Source of the DNA: JACDQM01 sp044373315
GTDB lineage: Bacteria > Pseudomonadota > Gammaproteobacteria > Burkholderiales > Burkholderiaceae_C
DNA length: 28,011 nt
Direction: 5' to 3'
NCBI RefSeq assembly: GCF_044373315.1
Contig: NZ_JBILQK010000052.1
Coordinates: 1-28,011, forward strand
Under the pieces are notes generated by a model. The model had not been told where the DNA came from. It searched no databases and saw nothing but the letters and a program-made list of their open reading frames with translations. This document shows, in pieces, positions 16,911-24,292 of the stretch (within the stretch, counting starts at the first letter, position 1; each line of letters opens with the position of its first letter). Position numbers and translations under genes: made by a program.

Positions 16911-17681
16911 ATGTCTGCTGCTCCTGCCGCACACCGCGCCCGCAAGCGCTTTGGCCAACATTTCCTGACTGACGGCGCCATCATCGGCGCCATCATCGAT
17001 GCCATCGATCCGCACGAGGGCGAGCTGGTGGTCGAGATCGGGCCGGGCCTGGGCGCGATGACGCTGCCGCTGCTGGAACGCATTCCGCAGCTGACCGTGA
17101 TCGAGCTCGACCGCGACCTGGCCGCCCGACTGCGCCAGCGCAAGGGGCTGACGGTCATCGAGTCTGATGTGCTGAAGGTCGACTTCGCCGTTCTGGCGGC
17201 CGAGCGCGGCCAGAAGCTGCGGGTGGTCGGCAATCTGCCCTACAACATCTCCACGCCCATCCTGTTCCACCTGCTGGGCTTCGTCGATCACGTGGTCGAC
17301 CAGCACTTCATGCTGCAAAAGGAAGTGGTCGACCGCATGGCGGCCGCGCCGGGCAACAAGGACTACGGCCGCCTGTCGGTGATGCTGCAGTGGCGCTATC
17401 AGGTCGAGTCGGTGCTGGATGTGCCGCCCGAGGCCTTCGATCCACCGCCGCGCGTCGATTCGGCCGTGGTGCGCATGCAGCCGTTCGCGGAGCCACCGGC
17501 CTTGGATGCAGCCCTGCTGGGCGAGATGGTGGCCTCGGCTTTTTCGCAGCGTCGCAAGCTGCTGCGCCACAGCCTCGGCAAGTGGCTGGAGGCGCGCGGC
17601 TTCAGCGGCCATTTCGACCTGCAGCGGCGTGCCGAGGAGGTGCCGGTGTCCGAGTACGTCGCGCTGGCGCAGGCGCTGTAG
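16911..17681 (+). CDS. rsmA: 16S rRNA (adenine(1518)-N6/adenine(1519)-N6)-dimethyltransferase
   Basis: A 256-residue SAM-dependent enzyme that dimethylates the two adjacent adenosines in helix 45 of 16S rRNA late in 30S assembly (KsgA). Motifs in order: RKRFGQHFL (11-19), the SAM loop VVEIGPGLGAMT (40-51), acidic ELDRDL (65-70), and the catalytic NLPYNIS (108-114). The C-terminal helical domain ends in FSQRRKLLRHSLGKW. Length is normal. It is the last gene of the lptD-surA-rsmA run and ends 29 bases before a strong terminator. In many proteobacteria pdxA sits between surA and rsmA; here the gap is only 7 bases and pdxA is absent. ATG 16911 is chosen because the family N terminus begins there. 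Confidence 0.96.
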   Translation: MSAAPAAHRARKRFGQHFLTDGAIIGAIIDAIDPHEGELVVEIGPGLGAMTLPLLERIPQLTVIELDRDLAARLRQRKGLTVIESDVLKVDFAVLAAERGQKLRVVGNLPYNISTPILFHLLGFVDHVVDQHFMLQKEVVDRMAAAPGNKDYGRLSVMLQWRYQVESVLDVPPEAFDPPPRVDSAVVRMQPFAEPPALDAALLGEMVASAFSQRRKLLRHSLGKWLEARGFSGHFDLQRRAEEVPVSEYVALAQAL

Positions 17682-17710
17682 CTACTGCGTCAAGCTCAGT
17701 CCTGAAACGA

Positions 17711-17736
17711 AAAGGAGGCCCCTCTGGGCCTCCTTT
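17711..17736. terminator. bidirectional rho-independent terminator
   Basis: AAAGGAGGCCC (17711-17721) and GGGCCTCCTTT (17726-17736) form a perfect 11-bp stem with the four-base loop CTCT. On the plus strand it ends in TTTG after rsmA. On the minus strand it is followed by TCGTTTC, so it could also end the convergent RNase-barstar transcript. Confidence 0.85.
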
Positions 17737-17763
17737 GACTTGCGCAGTGCTGTCGCTAACTCG

Positions 17764-17955
17764 TCAGGCGGCGTTGAGCCACATCGAGGTATCGAAGGCG
17801 CTGCTCATCATCGGCATGTTCATGCCGAAGTTTGCATTCGCTGCTGCCTTGCTGCTGCTCTTCGCAGCTGGCTTCTCAGCAACCGGGGCCACCTCAGCAG
17901 CCCGCTCCCATGACCCGTTTTCTTGGGAGCGGGCTACTGAAAAGAATAGAAGCAC
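17764..17955 (-). CDS. possible small Ala/Met-rich protein after barstar (uncertain)
   Basis: A 63-codon frame from GTG 17955, overlapping the last 22 bases of barstar in another frame. The C-terminal part (KPAAKSSSKAAANANFG, then a Met-rich stretch ending DTSMWLNAA) looks more protein-like than a random frame, but I recognise no family. The start is not ATG, there is no Shine-Dalgarno, and a 12-bp hairpin lies inside it. It may be a real small gene, the tail of a decayed gene, or nothing. Confidence 0.2.
   Translation of the reverse strand: MLLFFSVARSQENGSWERAAEVAPVAEKPAAKSSSKAAANANFGMNMPMMSSAFDTSMWLNAA
17899..17935 (-). terminator. 12-bp perfect hairpin at the barstar stop
   Basis: AGCCCGCTCCCA (17899-17910) pairs perfectly with TGGGAGCGGGCT (17924-17935) around a 13-base loop. 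The right arm contains part of the barstar TAG stop. No T tract follows on the minus strand. It may protect the transcript end or weakly terminate; a better terminator lies about 170 bases further on. Confidence 0.5.
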
Positions 17956-18329
17956 CTGAACTGGACTTTGCGATCAGCCCAGTAGTCAGCCGCATCGCGG
18001 AACACATCAAGCAACTGCTCGCGCGCCTCGCGGTCAAAGCGCAGGTTGTCAGGCAACTGCTCCAGCACCACCACGAAGCCCGGCTGAGCGCCCGACTTGT
18101 GCACCAGGTCGGTCATGCAGTCATGCAGCGCATCCAGGTTCTTGCCAAAGTGAGCAGGGAAGAGGAAGGACTGGGCAATGTCTTCCAGTACATCCTGCTT
18201 CGACTGTGCCGAGCTCAGATTGGCGTACAGGAAATGATGCCCTGCCTCCTGGGCTGCCTGCATCAGGTCCTCAACGCGGTAGGCCCGGATGGCCTGCACG
18301 ATATTGGGACGGACGTTCTGCAAAAGCAT
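17934..18329 (-). CDS. barstar family ribonuclease inhibitor (immunity protein)
   Basis: A 131-residue cytosolic protein of the barstar family, expected to bind and block the active site of the RNase encoded just upstream. The barstar signature FPAHFGKNLDALHDCMTDL (about 87-105) carries the conserved Phe-Gly-Lys-Asn-x-Asp-Ala-x-xDC pattern of the inhibitory helix. The region GFVVVLEQL (114-122) is the family's central strand. The C terminus DYWADRKVQFRCFYSF is typical of beta-proteobacterial homologues. An AGGAGGA ribosome site 8 bases before ATG 18329 is far stronger than that of the RNase, which would favour excess inhibitor. It follows the RNase stop by 45 bases on the same strand, so the two form an operon. 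Confidence 0.92.
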   Translation of the reverse strand: MLLQNVRPNIVQAIRAYRVEDLMQAAQEAGHHFLYANLSSAQSKQDVLEDIAQSFLFPAHFGKNLDALHDCMTDLVHKSGAQPGFVVVLEQLPDNLRFDREAREQLLDVFRDAADYWADRKVQFRCFYSFQ

Positions 18330-18337
18330 GGTCGCGA

Positions 18338-18344
18338 TCCTCCT
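18338..18344 (-). promoter_or_regulatory. strong barstar ribosome binding site
   Basis: The minus strand reads AGGAGGA, 8 bases before the barstar ATG. It contrasts with the weak AGGG before the RNase GTG, consistent with inhibitor being made in excess over toxin. Confidence 0.8.
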
Positions 18345-18374
18345 ATATAGTCTCTAGAACTCTTGGCCGCCGAC

Positions 18375-18785
18375 TCACTGCACGACGCGCTTGAAGCTCG
18401 CGTAATGATCGTCGGTGAAAAAACAAGCCTCAGGTTGGGTCGGAGGTATCCCGCCGCAGACCAGTCGCCTCGCGCCGCGGTTGGAAGCGCGGGGCGTCTT
18501 GACGGTGTATTCGCGGTAATAGCCCCTGGCCTTGATTGGCAGCAGACGTTCGCGGTTGCGGAAAACGCTGCCGTCCTTGTCGTAGGGGAAAGGTCCCCCG
18601 GAAAGGATCAGGCTGTGCGTGGTCTGGGCTTCGCGCGGCAGTGCTGCCAAGGCCACCGTGTCCTGTACCGTCACCGATTCCTTGGCTTCCACCGAAGCGC
18701 CGGACCCCAATGCTGCAATCAACAAGACTGCAGAACCGAGGCGACGCAAGGATGGCCACTTGGGTGACCGATCGAGCAAAAACAC
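18375..18785 (-). CDS. secreted barnase/RNase T1-superfamily ribonuclease
   Basis: A 136-residue microbial guanyl-specific ribonuclease precursor. A signal peptide spans about 1-34 (basic RSPKWPSLRR, hydrophobic LGSAVLLIAALGS, cleavage near VEA), so the enzyme leaves the cytosol. The mature domain shows GGPFPYDKDG (63-72) and FRNRERLLP (75-83). Candidate catalytic residues by barnase comparison are Glu92 (YYREYTV), Arg106 or Arg107 (NRGARRLV) and His127 (DDHYASF). Cys110 and Cys121 could form a disulfide, fitting an exported enzyme. The start is GTG with a weak AGGG site 7 bases upstream. A promoter lies 28-56 bases upstream of the start. With the downstream barstar it makes a toxin-immunity operon; whether it serves RNA scavenging or competition is open. 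Confidence 0.9.
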   Translation of the reverse strand: MFLLDRSPKWPSLRRLGSAVLLIAALGSGASVEAKESVTVQDTVALAALPREAQTTHSLILSGGPFPYDKDGSVFRNRERLLPIKARGYYREYTVKTPRASNRGARRLVCGGIPPTQPEACFFTDDHYASFKRVVQ

Positions 18786-18812
18786 GGGTTTACCCTGAAC
18801 TATGAAAGCAAG

Positions 18813-18841
18813 ATGGTACCGAATGAGACCGGAAATCTCAA
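18813..18841 (-). promoter_or_regulatory. sigma-70 promoter of the RNase-barstar operon
   Basis: On the minus strand TTGAGA (18841-18836) and TACCAT (18818-18813) are spaced by exactly 17 bases, matching -35 at 5/6 and -10 at 4/6. The predicted transcript start is about 20 bases before the GTG at 18785. The spacer contains one arm of a long-range inverted repeat. Confidence 0.6.
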
Positions 18842-18943
18842 GCGGCCTCTTGCAAGAGAGGGCTTGAAAACTGACTAGTTAGTGTGCGCACACAGTCGTT
18901 TATGACGTTGCTACGTATGGCTCAGGGGCCATCATTTCCGGTC
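18827..18943. repeat. nested dyad symmetries upstream of the RNase operon
   Basis: GACCGGAAAT (18827-18836) has its exact inverse ATTTCCGGTC at 18934-18943. Between them lie two perfect 12-base palindromes, CTCTTGCAAGAG (18847-18858) and GTGTGCGCACAC (18882-18893). The centre of the outer pair (about 18885) nearly coincides with the second palindrome. One outer arm sits in the promoter spacer. These are candidate operators; the rest of the 283-base gap (18786-19068) shows only the promoter and the maeB terminator. Confidence 0.6.
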
Positions 18944-19022
18944 GGTAAGCCTCTACAAACTTTTGTAAATGTCTTGGCTTCAGGCAGGTTCAGGCACTGT
19001 TTTGGTGCGGTGTGAATACCGA

Positions 19023-19055
19023 ATCCCACGACGAGTGAGGTCACTCGCGTGGGAT
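19023..19055 (-). terminator. hairpin terminator of maeB
   Basis: ATCCCACG-A-CGAGTGA and TCACTCGCGTGGGAT pair over 15 bp with one bulged A, 13 bases after the maeB stop. On the minus strand the stem is followed by TTCGGTATT, a poor T tract. It is the likely end of the maeB transcript and also insulates the RNase operon. Confidence 0.6.
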
Positions 19056-19068
19056 GGCGGTCGGGCTT

Positions 19069-21390
19069 TCAGTAGCGCGCGGCGTTCGCGTCAGCCACGG
19101 TGAGCGCGGTCATGTTGACGATGCGGCGAACCGTGGCCGAAGGCGTCAGTACATGCACTGGCTTGGCGGCGCCCAGCAGCACCGGGCCGATCGCGATGCC
19201 GCCGCCGGCCGCGGTCTTGAGCAGGTTGTAGCTGATGTTGGCGGCGTCGATATTGGGCAGCACCAGCAGATTGGCCTCGCCGCTGAGCGTGCAGCGCGGC
19301 ATGGCCACCGCGCGGCTGGCTGGATCGAGCGCCACATCACCGTGCATTTCGCCATCCACCTCCAGCCAGGGCGCTTGCTCGCGCAGCAGGGCCAGGGTCT
19401 GGCGCATCTTCAGCGCGCTGGGGTGGTCGCTGGTGCCGAAGTTGGAATGCGAAAGCAAGGCCACCTTGGGCTGAATGCCGAATCGCACCATCTCCTCGGC
19501 GGCCATCACGGTGATCTCGGCCAGTTGCTCGGGCGTGGGGTCGTAGTTGACGTGGGTGTCGACCAGAAACACCTGGCGGCCCGGCAGCATCAGACCGTTC
19601 ATGCAGGCATAGACGGGCACGTCCTGTGGGGTGCGCGGGCAGCCGCCTTCGTGCTTGCCGATCACCTGATCGATGTAGTGCAGGTGGTTGGCGGTGGTGC
19701 CCCAAGTGCCGCAGAGCATGCCGTCGACCTCGCCTTTGTGCAGCAGCATGGCGCCGATCAGGGTCAGGCGGCGGCGCATTTCGATCTTGGCCACCTGCAC
19801 CGTCACGCCCTTGCGCTCGGTCATCTGGTGGTAGGTCTGCCAGAAGTCGCGGTAGCGGTGGTCATTCTCGACGTTGACGACGTCGTAATCGCGGCCTTCT
19901 TGCAGGCGCAGGCCGAAACGCTCGCAACGTTCGGCAATCACGGCCGGGCGGCCGATCAGGGTGGGGCGGGCCAGACCCTCGTCCACCACCACTTGCACGG
20001 CGCGCAAGATGCGTTCTTCTTCGCCTTCGGCATAGGCCACGCGTTTGTTCGCCGCCCGCTTGGCCACATTGAAGATGGGCTTCATGGTCGTGCCCGAGGC
20101 GTAGACAAAGCTCTGCAGCTTCTCCCGGTACGCGTCCATGTCAGCGATGGGGCGCGAGGCCACACCCGAGGCTTGAGCCGCCAGCGCCACCGCCGGCGCA
20201 ATCTTCATCATCAGGCGCGGGTCGAAGGGCTTGGGGATCAGGTATTCCGGGCCAAAGCTCAGATTGGCGCCGGCATAGGCTGCCGCCACAACTTCGCTCT
20301 GCTCGGCCTGGGCCAGTTCGGCAATCGCGCGCACCGCGGCGATTTCCATCTCGTCATTGATGGTGACAGCGCCGCAGTCCAGGGCGCCGCGGAAGATGTA
20401 GGGGAAGCACAGGACGTTGTTGACCTGGTTCGGGTAGTCGGTGCGGCCGGTGGCCATGATGGCGTCGTCACGCACCGCCTTCACTTCCTCGGGCAGGATC
20501 TCGGGCGTCGGATTGGCCAGGGCGAAGATCATGGGCCGCGCTGCCATCTTGGCGACCATGGCAGGCTTGAGCACACCGCCGGCCGACAGGCCCAGGAAAA
20601 TGTCCGCGCCTTCGATGGCGTCGCTGAGGCTGCGCTTGTCGGTCTTTTGCGCGAAGCCGGCTTTGTCCGGGTCCATCAGTTCCACGCGGCCCTCGTACAC
20701 CAGGCCGGCCAGGTCGGTCACCCAGATGTTTTCCTTGGGCAGACCGAGCTTGACCAGCAAGCCCAGGCAGGCCAGGGCGGCCGCACCGGCGCCCGAGGTC
20801 ACCAGCTTGACGCTCTTGATGTCCTTGCCCAGCACCTTGAGGCCGTTCAGGAAGGCCGCACCCACCACGATGGCGGTGCCGTGCTGGTCGTCGTGGAAGA
20901 CCGGAATCTTCATGCGCTCGCGCAGCTTGCGCTCGACATAGAAGCAATCCGGCGCTTTGATGTCTTCGAGGTTGATACCGCCAAAGGTAGGCTCCAGCGC
21001 GGCGATCACGTCGACCAGCTTGTCGAGGTCGTTCTCCTGGATTTCCAGGTCGAAGACGTCGATGCCTGCGAACTTCTTGAACAGCACGCCCTTGCCTTCC
21101 ATGACCGGCTTGGAGGCCAGCGGGCCAATATCACCCAGGCCCAGCACCGCCGTGCCGTTGGTGACCACGGCCACCAGATTGCCGCGCGAGGTGTAGCGGT
21201 AGGCATTGGCCGGATCGGCCACGATCTCTTCACAGGCCGCGGCCACGCCGGGCGAATAGGCCAGCGCCAGATCGCGTTGGTTGACCAGTTGCTTGGTCGG
21301 TGTGACAGCGATCTTCCCCGGCGTCGGGAACTCGTGGTATTCCAGCGCAGCTTGACGCAGCTGGGCGCGTTTTTGTTCGGACGTTGGCAT
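19069..21390 (-). CDS. maeB: NADP-type malic enzyme with C-terminal phosphotransacetylase domain
   Basis: A 773-residue cytosolic enzyme that oxidatively decarboxylates malate to pyruvate, giving NADPH. The N-terminal malic domain (about 18-150) shows YSPGVAAACEEI (45-56) and SKPVMEGKGVLFK (93-105), with Tyr45 and Lys100 as likely catalytic residues, and the metal region FGGINLEDI (136-144). HDDQHGTAIV (166-175) leads into the Rossmann domain with TSGAGAAALA (198-207) and FALANPTPEI (289-298). Residues about 430-765 are a phosphate acetyltransferase-like domain, which in the MaeB group is usually catalytically silent but regulatory, sensing acetyl-CoA. Length is normal. It diverges from the DctSR-like pair across 180 bases, suggesting control by C4-dicarboxylate status. 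Confidence 0.95.
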   Translation of the reverse strand: MPTSEQKRAQLRQAALEYHEFPTPGKIAVTPTKQLVNQRDLALAYSPGVAAACEEIVADPANAYRYTSRGNLVAVVTNGTAVLGLGDIGPLASKPVMEGKGVLFKKFAGIDVFDLEIQENDLDKLVDVIAALEPTFGGINLEDIKAPDCFYVERKLRERMKIPVFHDDQHGTAIVVGAAFLNGLKVLGKDIKSVKLVTSGAGAAALACLGLLVKLGLPKENIWVTDLAGLVYEGRVELMDPDKAGFAQKTDKRSLSDAIEGADIFLGLSAGGVLKPAMVAKMAARPMIFALANPTPEILPEEVKAVRDDAIMATGRTDYPNQVNNVLCFPYIFRGALDCGAVTINDEMEIAAVRAIAELAQAEQSEVVAAAYAGANLSFGPEYLIPKPFDPRLMMKIAPAVALAAQASGVASRPIADMDAYREKLQSFVYASGTTMKPIFNVAKRAANKRVAYAEGEEERILRAVQVVVDEGLARPTLIGRPAVIAERCERFGLRLQEGRDYDVVNVENDHRYRDFWQTYHQMTERKGVTVQVAKIEMRRRLTLIGAMLLHKGEVDGMLCGTWGTTANHLHYIDQVIGKHEGGCPRTPQDVPVYACMNGLMLPGRQVFLVDTHVNYDPTPEQLAEITVMAAEEMVRFGIQPKVALLSHSNFGTSDHPSALKMRQTLALLREQAPWLEVDGEMHGDVALDPASRAVAMPRCTLSGEANLLVLPNIDAANISYNLLKTAAGGGIAIGPVLLGAAKPVHVLTPSATVRRIVNMTALTVADANAARY

Positions 21391-21425
21391 GTCGTGGTCT
21401 CGATCCTGGCCGCTAGGGACGGGCG

Positions 21426-21431
21426 ATTGTA
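21426..21431 (-). promoter_or_regulatory. candidate -10 element for maeB
   Basis: The minus strand reads TACAAT (5/6 to consensus), 35 bases before the maeB ATG. No good -35 is seen at 16-18 bases. Upstream of it lies the palindrome GACAGCTGTC (21449-21458), a possible operator in the maeB/sensor-kinase divergent region. Confidence 0.4.
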
Positions 21432-21570
21432 GGAGTGCGGAACTGGCAGACAGCTGTCAGGGCCATCGCCTTGCTGGGCTGCAGTTTGCGTCATCCACGC
21501 GGGTGCGGCGGTACGCGTAACTGCGCATCACGACAGCTTGCCAGCCCCCGATACTGCGCGCACTGACACC

Positions 21571-23643
21571 ATGATGGACAACAACAAGCTCGACCCCGCC
21601 AAAGGCTTCACCCCCGCCGCCTCTCAGCTGCATTGGCGCCGCTGGCGGCGGCCGCTGCTGTGGGGCGCGCTGGTCAGCTTGCTGCTGGTGGCGCAATCGC
21701 TGCTGGTCGGCCTGACGCTCAGCTACGAGGCCGCTCGCGCGCAGGAACAGGTTGAGCAGGCCGTCACCGAAGTCGCGGCCCGTGCCAAGCAGCTGGGTGG
21801 GCGCGAACTGCAAGGCCTGCAGTCCCTGCTGTGGGAGTCGGCCCAGGCGCCGCGCTGGCATGCCGATGCCTCGGAGCTGCTGCGGCGCGCTCGCAGCCTG
21901 TTACGCATCGAGTATCGCGATGCCAGCCGCCATGTGGTCGCGGCCGAAGACTCACCCTATGCGCCGCCGCTGTTCAGCCAGATCAGCCGCGAGCAGATGC
22001 AGCTGGAAACAGAGCTGGCCTGCGTGGCGGCGCTGCGCCAGGGCGCGCAGCTCTACTCGCGCAGCTACTTCGTGCCGCTGGCTGGCGGCGAAGGTCTGGA
22101 GGTGGTGGATCTGTGCATGCCACGCCTGCGCGCTGGCGAGGTCGAGTCCTTCATCGTTGCCACCATTGGATTGCGCCAGCTGCTTGAAGACGCGGTGCCG
22201 GCCGAGCTGGCGCGCGGCCACGAGCTGTCTTTCGTCGAAGGCGATGGCACCCGGCTGGCCCGCACCGGCCTCACACGCGGTGCCGGCTTCTACGTGGCTG
22301 AGCGCCTGGTCGACCTGCCGGGCCTGACGCTGCAACTGCGCGGTAACAGCGCGGCCGGTCAACCCCAGCTGATTCCCAACCTGGCGACTGCCCTGGTGAT
22401 GGGTTTGTCGCTGGCGCTGTTCGCCGTGGTGCTGCTGCTGGCGCGCGATGTGCGCCGGCGCGCCCATGCCGAAGCCGCGCTGGCCGAGGCGCTGGCCTTC
22501 CGGCAGGCGATGGAGAACTCGCTGATCACCGGCCTGCGCGCGCGCGACATGGACGGCAACATCACCTACGTGAACCCGGCCTTCTGCACCATCGTCGGCT
22601 TCACGCCCGACGAGCTGCTGGCGCAGCCCATCCCGCCCTATTGGCCGCCCGAGTTCGTTGCCGAATACCAGCGCCGCCATGCTGAGCGCCGCCAGCGCCG
22701 CGACCTGGCGCCCGAGCAGCGCCAGGGCTTCGAGACGGTGTTCATGCGCCGCAACGGCGAGCGCTTCCCGGTGCTGATCTTCGAAGCGCCGCTGAAGAAT
22801 GCCCAGGGCGAACAGACCGGCTGGATGAGCGCGGTGCTGGATGTCTCGGCGCAGCGCCGCGTCGAGGAACTCTCGCGCCAGCAGCAGGACCGCCTGCAGG
22901 CCACCGCCCGCCTGGCTACAGTGGGCGAGATGGCCTCCTTGCTGAGCCATGAGCTGAACCAGCCGCTGTCGGCCATCGCCAGCTACGCCACTGCCTCGTT
23001 GAACCTGGTCACGCGCGAGGCCAACGATCCGCAGACCCCGGCCATGGTGCGCCAGGCCCTGACCCGCATCGCCGAGCAGGCCGAGCGCGCCGGCCGCGTG
23101 ATCAAGAGCGTGCACGACTTCGTGCGCCGGCGCGATCAGGCGCGCGAGGTGATCGGCATCGACCAGCTGTTCGATGCCGTTCTGCCCCTGGTTCGCCTGC
23201 AGGCGCGCAAGAGCGGCGCGCGCATCGATGTGGAGCTGCCCCAGCCGGCGCCGCGCGTGCGCTGCGACCGCACCATGGTCGAGCAGGTGCTGCTGAACCT
23301 CAGCCGCAACGCCATCCAGGCCATGGAGCCCGCTACGCCGCTGGCCGAGCGTGTGCTGACGCTGCGCGTCACGCAGGCCTCGCCGCGCTGGGTCAGCATC
23401 GCGGTGATCGATCGCGGCCCGGGCATCGCGCCCGGCGTGGCCAAGCAGCTTTTCACCCCTTTCTTCACCACCCGAAGCGAAGGCATGGGCTTGGGCCTGA
23501 GCCTGTGCCGCACCGTGATCGAACAGCATGGCGGCGCGATGGATTTCGAGAGCCGCAGCGAAGCCGGCCCGCAGGGCGGCACCGGTACTGAATTCCGCTT
23601 CACGCTGCCGTCCGATAGCATGGCCGCCGAGGAGAGCCGATGA
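21571..23643 (+). CDS. membrane PAS sensor histidine kinase (DctS/FixL-like)
   Basis: A 690-residue inner-membrane kinase. TM1 (about 28-50) and TM2 (about 268-291) frame a periplasmic sensor of about 215 residues. One cytosolic PAS domain (about 308-430, NITYVNPAFCTIVGFTPDELL) follows. The phosphoacceptor is His460 in LLSHELNQPLSAIASYA, the NtrB/FixL/DctB-type H box. The ATPase domain has NLSRNAIQAM (576-585), DRGPGI (614-619) and GMGLGLSL (638-645). The layout, paired with a FixJ-family regulator, fits DctS of C4-dicarboxylate systems; the adjacent maeB supports malate or succinate as the signal, but no transporter gene is present here. ATG 21571 (or 21574) is preferred to a TTG at 21538. 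It overlaps the regulator by ATGA. Confidence 0.88.
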   Translation: MMDNNKLDPAKGFTPAASQLHWRRWRRPLLWGALVSLLLVAQSLLVGLTLSYEAARAQEQVEQAVTEVAARAKQLGGRELQGLQSLLWESAQAPRWHADASELLRRARSLLRIEYRDASRHVVAAEDSPYAPPLFSQISREQMQLETELACVAALRQGAQLYSRSYFVPLAGGEGLEVVDLCMPRLRAGEVESFIVATIGLRQLLEDAVPAELARGHELSFVEGDGTRLARTGLTRGAGFYVAERLVDLPGLTLQLRGNSAAGQPQLIPNLATALVMGLSLALFAVVLLLARDVRRRAHAEAALAEALAFRQAMENSLITGLRARDMDGNITYVNPAFCTIVGFTPDELLAQPIPPYWPPEFVAEYQRRHAERRQRRDLAPEQRQGFETVFMRRNGERFPVLIFEAPLKNAQGEQTGWMSAVLDVSAQRRVEELSRQQQDRLQATARLATVGEMASLLSHELNQPLSAIASYATASLNLVTREANDPQTPAMVRQALTRIAEQAERAGRVIKSVHDFVRRRDQAREVIGIDQLFDAVLPLVRLQARKSGARIDVELPQPAPRVRCDRTMVEQVLLNLSRNAIQAMEPATPLAERVLTLRVTQASPRWVSIAVIDRGPGIAPGVAKQLFTPFFTTRSEGMGLGLSLCRTVIEQHGGAMDFESRSEAGPQGGTGTEFRFTLPSDSMAAEESR

Positions 23644-24281
23644 ACCGCCACCCGCTGCCCATGGTCTATCTGGCCGACGACGAAGAGGTCGTGCGTGATG
23701 CACTGGCCTGGCTGCTGCGCTCGCGCCGCCTCTTGTCCGAGGGCTTCGCCAGCGCCGAAGATTTCGAGGCCATGCTGGATGCGCGCCCCGGCCGCGGCGC
23801 CGACTGGCCTGATGCGCCGGCCTGCCTGCTGCTGGACGTGCGCATGCCCGGCATGAGCGGCCTGGCCCTGTTCGAGCGCCTGCAGGAGCGCGGCCTGGGC
23901 GACTCGCTGCCGGTGATCTTCCTGACCGGCCACGGCGATGTGCCCACTGCCGTCTCGGCCGTCAAGCGCGGCGCCTTTGATTTCGTCGAGAAGCCGTTCT
24001 CCGACAACGCGCTGGTCGACCGTGTCGAGCAGGCGCTGCAGATCAGCGAGCGCGCCATCGAAGCGCGCCAGCAGCTCGGCCAGCGCGCTCAGCGCATGGC
24101 AGAGTTGACCGACCGCGAGCGCGAGGTGATGAACCTTGTGATCCAGGGCCTGGCCAACAAGCTGATCGCCGACCAGTTGAACATCAGCGTGCGCACGGTG
24201 GAAGTGCACCGCGCGCGCGTGTTCGAGAAGATGAACGTCAAGTCGGCGGTGGAGCTGTCCAATCTGCTGCGCGACGGCTGA
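23640..24281 (+). CDS. FixJ/DctR-like two-component response regulator
   Basis: A 213-residue regulator, the partner of the kinase just upstream, to which it is translationally coupled (ATGA overlap, GAGGAGAG ribosome site about 4 bases before the ATG). The receiver (about 7-130) has acidic Asp13/Asp14, phosphoacceptor Asp66 in LLLDVRMPGMSG, Thr96 in IFLTGHGDVPTAV, and Lys118 in FVEKPFSDN; these strings are typical of the FixJ subfamily. A linker helix leads to a LuxR-type HTH (about 153-210; LTDREREVMNLVIQGLANKL, then RTVEVHRARVFEKM). All key residues are intact, so normal phosphorylation-controlled transcriptional activation is expected. Targets may include maeB or dicarboxylate transporter genes elsewhere. 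Confidence 0.93.
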   Translation: MNRHPLPMVYLADDEEVVRDALAWLLRSRRLLSEGFASAEDFEAMLDARPGRGADWPDAPACLLLDVRMPGMSGLALFERLQERGLGDSLPVIFLTGHGDVPTAVSAVKRGAFDFVEKPFSDNALVDRVEQALQISERAIEARQQLGQRAQRMAELTDREREVMNLVIQGLANKLIADQLNISVRTVEVHRARVFEKMNVKSAVELSNLLRDG

Positions 24282-24292
24282 CCGCCAGCGGG

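Noticed and set aside
19054..21432. 792-codon open frame on the plus strand opposite maeB
   Set aside because: Same antisense artefact: low-complexity His/Gln/Gly-rich product, while the minus strand encodes a full-length conserved malic enzyme.
21952..23703. 583-codon minus-strand frame opposite the sensor kinase
   Set aside because: Antisense shadow of a complete histidine kinase; no conserved motif.
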